Source of the DNA: Andrena cerasifolii
Taxonomy: Eukaryota; Arthropoda; Insecta; Hymenoptera; Andrenidae
Reading direction: 5' to 3'
Length of the DNA stretch: 64,000 bases
Assembly: GCF_050908995.1 (NCBI RefSeq)
Contig: NC_135120.1
Coordinates: 10,987,433 to 11,051,432, forward strand
Of the stretch, positions 23,465 to 33,776 are shown one piece after another (position 1 is the stretch's first letter; each line of letters begins with the position of its first letter). The notes under the pieces are model-generated. The model made no database searches. It saw only the letters and a program-made list of their open reading frames with translations, and was not told the origin of the DNA. The position numbers and the translations under genes are program-made.

Positions 23465-26400
23465 ATACTTTGAAGCACACGAAAAATATCGTCGTAGGCA
23501 GCTAAATAAACTAAAATCTGATTATTTGATATTTTACCTAGAATACAAAATAACCGACGTCAGAAAAGCGAATATCCTATAGTTTAGATAATGCAGGCTT
23601 TGCAATATACTTTAATCATTCCCAAATGCAAAGCAGGAGCGAAAAGATTTAAATTCCCGAGAACAACTGTTTAATATCCTCAATTCGCAATGTTCTAAAT
23701 AGACACGGCTCTGGCCGGGATAAAGACTTTCAATCGAAATAAGTGCCACTCGCTTAAGTACACTTTCGCTAAAGCAGAGCGAGGCATCATTGCTGTATAA
23801 TAATCAGTTCTTCTGGAATTACTACACACGAACGCCTGTTCCACTCGCCAAAGAAACATCCTAACGTCTGATCGCGTGAATCAGGTGAATACGACGAAAA
23901 GTGCAGATATTCTACGTCCAATTTATTTAATCTTCACGAACTGTACTAATTTCCGTGTTACATGGTTACAAATTTGAGCTCGACTTTACAATATAACGTT
24001 TCTAAATTAATAGGTAGATAAAAAAAACTCCATATATCTTATAGCTATGATAAATACTTAACACAAGCAAAAAGAACGAGCTGATTTTATGCATAATTAA
24101 TTAAGATATAAGGAGATGAATCCAGGTACATCCTAGTGTCTGAATATCCTCGTTACTCGCTGTACCTATATAGCTGCTTAGTAAAAAATTGTAAAGCGAG
24201 GTGTGAACGATATATCTCGTACTGATAAAGAGGAAACAAAATTTTGAACGATGGAAAAAGTCGAAGTTGGTTTGCTAAGGCCAGAATGAATTTTATCGGC
24301 AGGCTAATGCAATCAAACGCAAACTAATAAGTGGACGCAAGGTGAGATATGGAACTGTGGAATGGCGAACGATTTTGCAATAGCTGGGGCTGTGACCAGT
24401 GGAAATAAAGTAATAGGTCAAACGAGTATGACCACTGGAGAATAAAACTGGGGATACGTGTTGCTTGAAAGGACAGAATAATAGGGCAGGTTGAACAGGC
24501 TGGAGGTTGAAACGGAGGCAGGCTGGCGAACCAGGAAAGAAGGAATGAAGCGGAGGGTGTGAAAGGAGGAGATGTGTAACGAGTGGATTTCGATGCTCAC
24601 ATTCTTATAGTGGTCAGAAGTTCGGCGCCACTAGGTACCTTACAATTAGAAGCTATACGAGGCAAGATATTTTTATAATACTTGTTTCTGTAGAAGCGTT
24701 CTAGGTATCCAAGAACAGGCACACGTACTGAGAACCGTGGTATAGTTCTCTAACAAGTGAACAAAGTACCTATCATTTAATGTCACAGCGAAGTAAGACA
24801 TTACAATCGAGCAATCTGGAGTAGAGTGCAAGAAGCACGTGCGATTGATATTAAAAAGGCAGTGGTAGCAGTTATTGTAGCTTACTTTTTTCCATATCAA
24901 ATTACCGTGGAATACGATACTTATTTAAAAGTTCCTTTTCAGTCTGCACAGTAATTTCCACAAACCTTTCGAGGGACAAGAGTAAAATTAAAAATTTGTT
25001 GTATAAAGCTCGAACGAAGAAACCAGGAATAAAGTTTATCGCTGACATTGTGTTGCCCTCGTGGAAAATAATTCAATTAAAGTTACTTCGCAGATAATTT
25101 CATAAGGCAAATTGAAAAACTACTGAAATATGTATGTCAATTAAACATTTTAAATTTGATACACGAGCATTCCCACTTCCCAGTGGTTTCCTCAACTTCG
25201 AATTAAAGAATTTTCCTCAAGTGGACTCGTGAAGGGACTGAAACCTTTCAAACCGAAGTGAACATACTCCGCTACGATACTTTGCTTTACACTTCGGCTG
25301 TGCAAGGACTACAGTTTCGTCTGAAAATTGGAGAATTCGTGGCGATGGTTTCACGATACTGAAATCAGTTCGAAAGCGAGAATGTAAGCAGCGGTGACAG
25401 GAAAACACTCAGCGGATCGAAAAATGGAGCAGAATGTTTCGATTAAAAGGAAGCGAAGACCGTCCAAGTAGGAAGTTTCCAGCGTTCTGTATGCGACTAA
25501 AGCAAACAGACTTAGGAACAATACGAGCTGTGCATATCGCCAGAGACCGGCGAGGAAGTAAACATTGAGATTCGCAGAATGGAGGCTTCAACGTGCGCAA
25601 AGCGGCCCTGTCGATAGATATTTGTAGCGACAACATTTTCCACGGCAATGTGTACATGCAAAGTAAAGAACTATAGCTGCCGCGACGCTGTGCACTATAT
25701 TCGCGAATGTACATGGACACTGTGTGCAAGCATTCCAGGAAAGACAAGTCTTGAACTTTCCAAGTTCGAAGGTAATCGATGTTTAAGACATTAACGTGGA
25801 CATCTGTTGTCGACTGTAACTAGACTCCATTTAAATATTCAACCGCGTACGCTCGTACTTTTTCCCCCGCTTTTACGAGATATGGAATAACGTACTTCTC
25901 GATGTTACCTTTGGTGATCGGAATTTCAAGACTGGAATAATATATATTTAGGTGTGAATATTCTTCTTCGATTTATTTCAAAGAAACATACTTGTATATT
26001 TAATAAAATATTCAAAATGATATTTTTCGTTTCGCAAATGGAATTAAGTACCACTGTTCTCCAGTGGGAACATCGACATTTCTTCTCGTAAAAGTGTGAA
26101 GTAATATTATATAAATAAGGTACATGTTTGTACTCGCAGTGCAAAGATGCATTTGATATGCATAACTCTGAGAACCGACGCGTTCCGCGGATAAGCCGGG
26201 GAGGCGGAACGAAAGCAGGCAAACAAACAAAGTGGCGAGAAGTATCAAGCGTTTAAACGAAGAAGCTGGATTATGAAAATCCAAATGGGAAAAGTTATTT
26301 TTTCTCGGCACGGTGACTGCGGGGTAAGTGATATTTAAAGAGGAGAGGGTCTCGCTGATGAAAGAAACAGCGCCGGTGAAATATAACTGGATAGAAATTC

Positions 26401-26693
26401 CCTCAAATATTTCCTCGCCGAATGCGCGTCAGAAGACAACCCCGAATGCCTCTCGTCGCCGGTGTAATATCCAGGGAATCGAGCGGGCATGCACATCGAA
26501 GACGTTCCCGCCGCGCGAACAGCGAAATAATTTAACGTTTCCAAAATGAACGAAAATAACATGGCTCGAGGAAAAAGACTCGACCTCCTTCTTCCTAAAT
26601 GCTCCCGTTGCAAGTTTAAACATATCCGTATACTTTATTCCATTACCGTTTCATCCCTCGATAATAAATTCAAGCGGGAAGAAGAAAAAAAGG
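23465..26693. other. Non-coding stretch
   Basis: No gene recognised. Open frames such as 25409-25747 (- strand, 112 codons) have no known domain and are mirrored by an equally plausible short + strand frame, so neither is called. Confidence 0.4.
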
Positions 26694-26732
26694 AAGAGAG
26701 AGAGAGAGAGAGGGAGAGAGAGAGAGAGAGAG
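26694..26732 (+). repeat. (GA)n microsatellite
   Basis: About 39 bases of GA dinucleotides, interrupted once by GGG. It makes an arginine/glutamate run in an open frame that should not be read as protein. Confidence 0.95.
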
Positions 26733-27334
26733 GTCCGTTGAATCGCAGGAGATCTCGGGGAGGATATAAAATCCCAGACAGGTAATTAAAAAAGCTTCAC
26801 GAGAAACATAACTCCACATCCCGCGCGATTACAGAGAGAAGGCGATATTAATGGGAACCTCAAAGGGGCCAAAGTGCCTTAAAAACTTACCCGTTAAGAT
26901 TTAAAACAAAACGGGGGGAGGGGAGAGGAAAGAGAATGGAGAAATACAGACAGGTTGGCTTAATTCCATCCGGTCTCTTTCATTCTCTGAGCCATATAAT
27001 CCCTCATCGCTCATAAAATCTCGTTAATCCGAGCCCCGTAGGAACGAGAAATCTCTCTTTTTCGAATCGGTATCCTCTCTCTGTCGCCGGGCTCCTTTCG
27101 ACCTGCCCTTTGAATAATTCAAGCTTGCAACTTTTATGAACTTCGCGGAAAGAGCCGTACTATGTAGTACACGTGCATCGTTACGTATATACGCGGGACA
27201 AACGAATGATGGATACTTTTTTGTGGCGGCAAGGGACGCGAGTCCGATTGCCAGAGTTTGGATTGCAAGATCGAACCTGGATTACGCGCTCGGCGAAGGG
27301 CTGGCCCATCGATCAAGCTGTTCGGACAGTTAGC
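26733..27334. other. Non-coding stretch
   Basis: CpG-containing, moderately GC-rich sequence without recognisable genes or repeats. Confidence 0.4.
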
Positions 27335-27590
27335 GGATTTTAATATTCAGAAGTGGATGGTATCGAGGGATTGGGTGGGATGACAAATACAGCCATTGTC
27401 TTCGGCCAGGAAAATTCAAAGGTGAAGATACCCAAAGGTGGAATGGTGGATCCCACTTTTGCGGAATCCCAGTAGGTAAATCCCACTGGAGTAAGAAGAA
27501 TCGACCGATCAGATTGGTTAGACTGGGATTCCAACCCCAATCCTTTGTCTGCTGATCGAATACTCTACCAATTGAGTTATCCTGGATTTT
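27335..27590 (-). mobile_element. tRNA-derived SINE with 7-bp target duplications
   Basis: On the - strand the head reads like a tRNA. The A box is TAACTCAATTGGTAGAGTA (27561-27579) and the B box is GGTTGGAATCC (27526-27536), about 43 bases apart, the canonical RNA polymerase III spacing. The D-arm can pair (ACTC/GAGT), but the anticodon and acceptor stems do not, so this is not a working tRNA. A tail of about 180 bp follows. The element (27342-27583) is bounded by GGATTTT at 27335-27341 and again at 27584-27590, a clean target-site duplication. Such elements are mobilised by a partner LINE; the tail ends in CTGAATATT rather than poly(A). Confidence 0.82.
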
Positions 27591-29376
27591 GACAGATATT
27601 TGTGGATAAAAATTGATTAGGAATTAGCTGGAATGTTTACCCCGAGGCAATTTGGGTATAAACTATGACTATTTTGGGAAATATTTGCAACGTTTTATCG
27701 GTATTTGTAGGTAGGAGAGAGGTGCTATAAAAGGGACAGGTTTTAAATGGGACAAATCCAATTGCCAAAATTCTAAACGCATTACACATCCAAGTTATTT
27801 TCCTGTTTATGGCAACACTAGTGCCCAGTCATTTCACGTAAACTTCACTGCGATTTCCCTGGCAACAGAGTAGTAATCCCTTAAAGCCTTAGAGCATACC
27901 TAAGAGTAATCCGCGGTTGATGTTTTTCGGCAGTAAAAGAAAAATTCTCGTTAGTTTTCTGTGTCGTTTTCTGAGATGAAGATACGATCAAAGTGTTAAA
28001 GTGTTATATCATTAAAATAGCCTGTATTCAACTGAAACGTAAATACTTACTAATAAAATAATTACTACACAGAAAATCCTACAACTATTTCAGGAACTGA
28101 AATTCGCATCTCTGCCCTCACCACGTTCTATTACACACTTGGACAATTTGCCTGCCGCCCCCGCGAAGATAACCTATTATTCTCACCCGCGCAAACGAAC
28201 CCTGCTAATTACAAGAACTCAAAGTCGTGGGAGTTTCAAAGATCTGATCCCCTCGAAGATAGCCAATCGCTCAGCGTAGAGCGCAAAGAGTAATCAACGG
28301 ATTCGTGACAAGCGTTGCATTCGGAGGCCTTGAAGACGTCGCGTGTGTTTTGTAACGACGGTATGATTGATAATGGGGTATTACCATGATATTTCCATTT
28401 GTTTTAAAGCTCCCGCGTGCACAAAAGGGTCAACGATGCAACTGGGTTATTCCCATTTTTCGCGTGATTAAATCACTCATTTAAATTCAAGCATTTCGCG
28501 GGGCACACCCGCCATGGGAACACTCGGCCGTCCCATATGCGGTCGCGCAATTTATCTTTAAATAATGTCGACGATTTCGACGACGGGGATCGTTCGTTTC
28601 TCCAGGAAGCCTTCGACTCGATCGAATTAATCGAAACGTCCCTCTGAAATCATCGCGATCCTTTATCATTCAAAATTCAAATCTCCCGCTATTCCGTGAA
28701 CTGAAACAAGTGTGTAATTGTGCGATGCGTCCTACGACTACGAAGTAGTGCGAGGTATTAGAATAATAAATCACAAGACGCGGCTTTCCCTTCAATAGAT
28801 ATCAGATATAAGAGAAATAACAAGTTTAAGGGCACTGATAAAACTTAACGAGTACGCGAACACTTTGATCTTAATGTGCTTGAAAATTTTCTTAGCGAAA
28901 GGTATTTTTCTTCAGATTTCCCTGAGCATGGAGAATACGAAGAAATATTCTATGGGCTTCGAACAAATTTTTCGCGAATGTAGAAATCCTGTGGGGTTAA
29001 AAACGTGTCTGTACTCCGAGTGAGTGAACGTCAAATACGAGAATGATTAAAAATCTAGTGGACGTTCCTTTCAAGTAGCTCCAAAACGTCGAGTTACTCT
29101 ATAATCTGTCCATCGACAGAGCTCGCACTACTACGTACATCCTGACAGTATCTCAATAAGTAATCACCCTGTTCGATGCATCTTATAACGAGCCTCTGAC
29201 CTCGACATCCGCCGCTTTCGAGGCTAGCATTACGGAAGCTCTCGAGCATTTAGTCAGTTAAAGAATTACATATCTCTGGAAACATTGCCGATTCTATCAT
29301 CAGCAAACATTTTAACACGTTCACTGTCAAGGCACTTTTGATAAAAGTGTCTCTTGGTGCTACACGAAATTTCTGA
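27591..29376. other. Non-coding stretch
   Basis: No gene recognised. At 29316 TTAACACGTTCACTGTCA again resembles a solitary piggyBac-like MITE end, without a visible partner. Confidence 0.4.
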
Positions 29377-29378
29377 TA

Positions 29379-29932
29379 GGGTAAACTGCATTAATTCTGG
29401 CACTCCTGACTAAAAAGTTAAATATTAAGAAGTACAAGCTTAGAAAGTACTGTTTTACAATTTATTAGTTTTCTTTCACTACAACACTGCAAACCCCAGT
29501 AGTTGAACTACAAATAGAGGGCTGAGTTTTAGGCGTTTGCTTCAAATTTTGATAAGGGGTGGGTAATTATATTTTGTCGCTTTATAACTAAGGAATGTAT
29601 TGAAATGCAGATTTACTAAGTGTCGTAGGTATTTAATAGTGAACGAAATATTCTGCTTAAACACTTTGAACTTCGTTCTTAACTACATATGTTTTTCTAT
29701 ATAACTTGAAATTTTAGGGTGCCAATGATTGTACATTTATGCCTATTTTGTTTTTCATTGAATATTTTTAAAATAAAAGACTTAATAGGTACTCGAGATG
29801 TTTTAGTTTAATGAGAAATCAATAATCATTGATAATAACTGAAAATTAAGACCATATAAAAACTTCACAAAAAAATATAGACATTCGAATTGGGATGTTT
29901 GCTTAGGCTGCCAATCATTGTATAGTTTACCC
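29379..29932. mobile_element. 554-bp MITE with TA target duplication
   Basis: The termini are GGGTAAACT (29379) and AGTTTACCC (ending 29932), each flanked by TA (29377-29378 and 29933-29934), the insertion signature of Tc1/mariner-type elements. Terminal similarity extends inward for about 30 bp around the motif TGGCA(C/G)CCT. A third copy of this subterminal motif, GGGTGCCAATGATTGTA, lies inside at about 29717-29735, so the element has internal structure. No transposase is encoded. Confidence 0.82.
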
Positions 29933-29934
29933 TA

Positions 29935-30411
29935 TATTGAAATAGAATCACTTAATATGATACCACTAGCTATACTACTCGCCTTCGCCCGAAATTAAGA
30001 TACTTATTTTATAAAAAAAAAATTTATGAAAATAATCACATTCATCTGGATTAATCAGGCATAATGAGTTGAGGCACATTACGTGATCGCAGAGTTTATC
30101 GTTCGAAAGTTTTTAGGCGACAGACAAACGCACAAACATATAGAAGCTTTCTGCTTTATATATTAAGATTCGGATGTGGAGCGATTTAGGTGAGGGTCGA
30201 ACAATTTGGAGTCGTATAAAAAATATGTCGAATTAATATAGGTCTACAAATCAAATTTGCCTGAGTAATTCGTGATTCTTTGATCTAGAAGCGCAAGCGA
30301 CTTACTTCCTTCTATTCAGGAAAATTTTGAAAAGTATTAAGAAAGTATTAAAATTCAGTGAAATTTTGTAAAGTGATATGCAGTGATATCTACTTAGTAG
30401 CTACCTAAAAA
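29935..30411. other. Non-coding stretch
   Basis: AT-rich sequence before the Tc1-like relic. It might include that element's 5' part, but no inverted terminal repeat was identified. Confidence 0.35.
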
Positions 30412-30537
30412 TTGCCAACTGAACAAGAGCTAGTGATTACTCGTCGTAATCAAGGAAACTCTCAAGTTGAAATCGCAAAAATAATGAATACAAGTCATAA
30501 AACAATAGAGTATATCCTTAAAAGATCCAAAAAATAA
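30412..30537 (+). pseudogene. Tc1-like transposase N-terminal helix-turn-helix relic
   Basis: An open stretch of 41 codons ending in TAA (30535) reads LPTEQELVITRRNQGNSQVE and continues as IAKIMNTSHKTIEYILKRSKK. This has the layout of the first helix-turn-helix of Tc1-family transposases: L-T-x-x-E near the start, a G-x-S-x-x-E-I-A turn, then S-x-x-T-I in the recognition helix. Nothing resembling the second DNA-binding motif or the DDE/DDD catalytic domain follows in frame. It is a truncated, dead fragment. A bacterial-type or psq helix-turn-helix is less likely. Confidence 0.6.
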
Positions 30538-30899
30538 AAACTATATTTAACCCAGAAAAAGATAAACGATTTTTAACATTAAGTTCCTATCCTGTACATC
30601 CACCTTCGTGAACGGTATACTTTCGGTAATATCCCACGAAATTTTCTCTCCGTACTGCCTACTATAAAAATCAGCATTTTTCGACATTGACTACGATAAA
30701 GTTTACATCGTAATACATAAGCTGGAGTGCTGAGAGCTTTCAATATGAGTAACTGTATAGCATGCGAGTGAACGTGTTGAAACTTGCTCGCAACTACCCG
30801 ATAGGCCAACCTTTCCTCGGCGCGCACCATGTGCGCTCCTAGACGACCGAGAGAGGTCAATACGAACCAATTTCCTTTTCCACCGCTTCCAGCCGACAC

Positions 30900-31545
30900 A
30901 CTCTTATCCCCCCTCCGCCGCTCTGGCCAGTAATAATTCTAGCATGGAACATTAAGGTTAAGAGTGGCGAAATTCACAGTACCTGTTCGGCCGTGACACG
31001 CGATGCTCTCGTCGCAGCGCAGCAGGAGCAAGAGATGCCAATTTCCATCGGGTTCCTCTGCTCCGCGATGATCGATCGCTGATCATTAACTGCCTCCAGA
31101 AAATCTCCGTCGGTACCACCAGATCCGTTCACACGCCACTCGTACGGTAACCGTCCCCGAAGACACTTGTTCCGACTAGCAACTACCGCGAACGAGCGAA
31201 AACAAAACAGGTGCGTCGACCTCTGTCCGTCTCGCGACTCGCGCGTCAGTCTCCCCTCGTCGCACTCACTGGAGAAGAAAGGAGACACCACCGTCGAATT
31301 CCCCCGCCGTTGCCGGCTCCCGTCGAGATTCGAATTACGCGCCAACTTTTTCTTCCTACGTACTCCAAGCCTCTTGATTGCTTCCGCGAGCGCGTCCCAA
31401 AAGGCGATCGTTTTTATTTACTTTCCCTCCAATTTTCTCGCCTGTGATTGACAGTGCTCTTCCCGAGGGTAAAAAGCATCGACTGGCAGAGGATTCGTGG
31501 CTTCCCTAACCTCGTTGCTCCAGGGCTCTCTGTCATCTCGTTCTA
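30900..31545 (+). promoter_or_regulatory. GC-rich, CpG-rich promoter-like block
   Basis: The region is much richer in GC and CpG than its surroundings and lies directly before the candidate first exon at 31546-31725. No TATA box is evident. Open frames on both strands here (for example 30974-31345 on the - strand) are expected from composition. The promoter role is inferred from position and composition. Confidence 0.35.
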
Positions 31546-31725
31546 ATGCCATTTCTGCTGCACCGGCATCTTCACTCTTCGATACTATCAACGTGTAATA
31601 ATCTTGAAACTGTTCTCGTCTACGAGATCCGAGCTATGTGGTCACTGAATCCTTCGACGGTGGCAATGGCATCTGACAGAATTACTTCCGATCGGTGCTT
31701 CGTAAAGAAGAAACCTCTCGAATCG
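31546..31725 (+). CDS. Candidate first coding exon (donor at 31726)
   Basis: An open frame from ATG 31546 runs 60 codons to a consensus donor, TCG|GTAAGTAG, in phase 0. A later ATG at 31666 has the better context (G at -3, G at +4) and would give 20 residues, MASDRITSDRCFVKKKPLES. The exon sits at the downstream edge of a GC-rich promoter-like block, as expected for the first exon of an insect gene with a long intron. A basic F-V-K-K-K patch is present, but no domain can be named. A phase-0 acceptor 1.8 kb downstream (33532) could complete a tiny protein, or the next exon may lie outside the window. Confidence 0.35.
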
Positions 31726-32581
31726 GTAAGTAGACGATATTCGTGCAGGCGTATCGTTTCCACGGGGGAAAAGTTCGCGGTACGATTTGCTGCGCTCCGT
31801 CCGTTTGCGGCTTCGTCCTGTTGCTTCGTGCCTTCACTGGCTCGGCGAGCGAGATAGAGGGGGGACCGGATGTGCCCGCGAGCTTGCGGAGCGCCGCGAC
31901 ATAGACATGCCAGTTGGACGTTCGTCGTACGACTAGACTGGGTTCTTGCCGTTGACCTGGACCCGCCTTGCGGCGCGTGCGCCGCGCCGCCAAATTACTG
32001 CCCTATCCGGAAAACCGTCCGATGCATGACGCAACGTATCGTTACGCCCTGCCGCCGTTGTTTTCTTGCCCGCGTGCATCCGCTCGGCCGATGCATTTTT
32101 CGCGCCACGCATTTCGGCAACTTAACCTGTACAAAGTACTGTGCTCGTGAATAGGCTTCAAGAAATCGGACTCTTCACCTGCGCCTATGCAAGTTCCGGT
32201 TTATTTCCTTACCGCGGGGATATACGAGTTTCGAGCGGACCAGTAATGTTACAGGTGAGTTAAAAGAATGTTTATCCATAATGTTACGGTGTATTTAGAC
32301 ATTGTTATATTTGCAGTTTTCTGGGGGAAAGTAGATGTATTTTGTAGAACGATTTCAGGCGGGAAACTGAAATTTCCTGCTTCGTGTGTTCATTTAGCCA
32401 GCAGAGGTATACATATAATGCAGTGAATAACGGTACGCTTATGGGGAGATTGCGTCTTGTTGGGCCGAAAAATAGGTAAGTCTTTGTGAATTTTTTGTAC
32501 AAAAACGGTTCAACAAATTAATTTGATGTTTGGCAGGCTGTTTTATTGTATCTTGAACTATCGTTCTGAATTTTTGTGTGA
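31726..32581 (+). other. Presumed intron start and GC-rich flank
   Basis: It begins with GTAAGTAGAC. GC-rich to about 32150, then AT-rich. Another donor-like TTACAG|GTGAGT lies at 32252. No coding frame is convincing. Confidence 0.35.
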
Positions 32582-33060
32582 CAGAGAATTGTTTTTCTAT
32601 GTCGATCATTCTTATTATTTATTAATTATTGTGGAATTGCGTTAACGATGTTGGCGTCAGGCGTAGCACCTGTCGCGTTCATCTGATTGCAAAAAGAAGA
32701 AAATTTTCTTAAAGTTAAGTAATTTACGCTGGTACTGGACATAAAATTTTAATTTTAGTTTCTATTTATACTTTTTTCGACGATATAAAGAATAATGTGA
32801 AAAAATTTTCTAAGGAAAAAACTTACTTTTTCTTTCAAACGGTATAACTCTTTTAGTTTTTAATTTTTTTTTCTTTAAAGTGGACCAATCCCAGCGTAAA
32901 CTATCTAACTTTAAGAAACTTCCATTTTTTTTTGCAATCAGTTAACTGTGATGGGTGCTACACATTCCGGCAACAAGAGTTACGTCGTCGAACAGGTGGA
33001 CAAGATTCCACAATAATTAATAAATAATAAGGAGGATCGACATAAAGAAATATTTTCTGC
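32582..33060. mobile_element. 479-bp foldback element in presumed intron
   Basis: The outer arms share TATTTATTAATTATTGTGGA on the left with its complement at about 33007-33026. The inner arms share CTGATTGCAAAAA, TTTCTTAAAGTTA and TTTACGCTGG with complements at about 32890-32945. The mirror extends from 32582 to about 33060 with a centre near 32815. No transposase was seen and no target duplication is obvious. If the flanking exons are real, the element lies inside their intron and would give the transcript a hairpin stem of about 200 bp. Confidence 0.83.
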
Positions 33061-33531
33061 AAGTTTAAAGTTGCCTCCTTATATTCCAAAAAAAATTAAT
33101 GAAATATTAACAATAGTTTTTTCAAAAAAATGTATAAATTTTGGAGGCTGTTACACGAGAATCCCCTCTTAAAGGATTATTTCATCTTTTGCGAGTAATA
33201 TTTACTTTTACGCATGTGTATTTTCAGTTTTTTCATGTGCAAGTTTCCTTTTGTGCGGCTCGTAAAAGGGCGCTCAATTTGAATTTAACACGTGGCATTT
33301 AATTTTTACACTTAACTTACGTTTAGTATTATAATTATTTACATGGTCTTCTGTACACATTAACTTTAATATTCGGAGACCGTGCAATCCAAATAGGTCA
33401 ATGTTCTTTTAAATAAAATTGACGGGCGATAACTTTTTAGTCGTTTATTTTTCATTTCTGTGAAATACCTGGATATTGCAATATTCAATACCAATCGATC
33501 ACTCCATATCAACTTTATAAAAAATTTCTAG
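33061..33531. other. Non-coding stretch
   Basis: AT-rich sequence between the foldback and the candidate terminal exon, ending in TTTCTAG at 33525-33531, a possible acceptor. No other feature seen. Confidence 0.35.
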
Positions 33532-33666
33532 GGTGAATTGGAGCAATGTGATTTGCAAGAGCTCAATTTATTTGAAAGTACTGTCACAGATGCCGCTGAA
33601 AGAATATTTATATATTCGAAAGACGTCGTTGAACTAAATACTCCAATTGGCTTGCTTTACAAATAA
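33532..33666 (+). CDS. Candidate terminal exon, acidic short protein end
   Basis: After a TTTCTAG acceptor-like site the frame reads GELEQCDLQELNLFESTVTD and continues through IFIYSKDVVELNTPIGLLYK to TAA at 33664-33666, 44 residues rich in E, D and L. An in-frame TAG immediately precedes it, so the open frame begins exactly where the acceptor would splice. The phase matches the donor at 31726. An AATAAA at 33771-33776 could serve as polyadenylation signal. The polypyrimidine tract is poor and no family is recognised. It may be a genuine last exon, a coding relic or chance. Confidence 0.3.
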   Translation, partial: GELEQCDLQELNLFESTVTDAAERIFIYSKDVVELNTPIGLLYK

Positions 33667-33770
33667 CTGTTTTCCGTATTATTTTAAAGCTAACTATAGA
33701 AGACAGTACCATAATTTTAAAAGAGTTGTTTTTATCTTGGCAAAGTGTTGCAATAATTATTACCCGCAGC

Positions 33771-33776
33771 AATAAA
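33771..33776 (+). promoter_or_regulatory. Possible polyadenylation signal AATAAA
   Basis: Hexamer about 105 bases after the TAA of the candidate terminal exon. AATAAA is common by chance in AT-rich DNA. Confidence 0.2.

Noticed and set aside
26546..26785. 79-codon frame with an arginine/glutamate run
   Set aside because: The run is the (GA)n microsatellite in translation.
27526..27583. Functional tRNA gene
   Set aside because: A and B boxes are good, but acceptor and anticodon stems do not pair. It is the head of a SINE.
31696..31725. SNAG-like motif (CFVKKK) as in Snail or Gfi proteins
   Set aside because: The SNAG motif is at the extreme N-terminus and starts MPR. Here the patch is internal and lacks that context.
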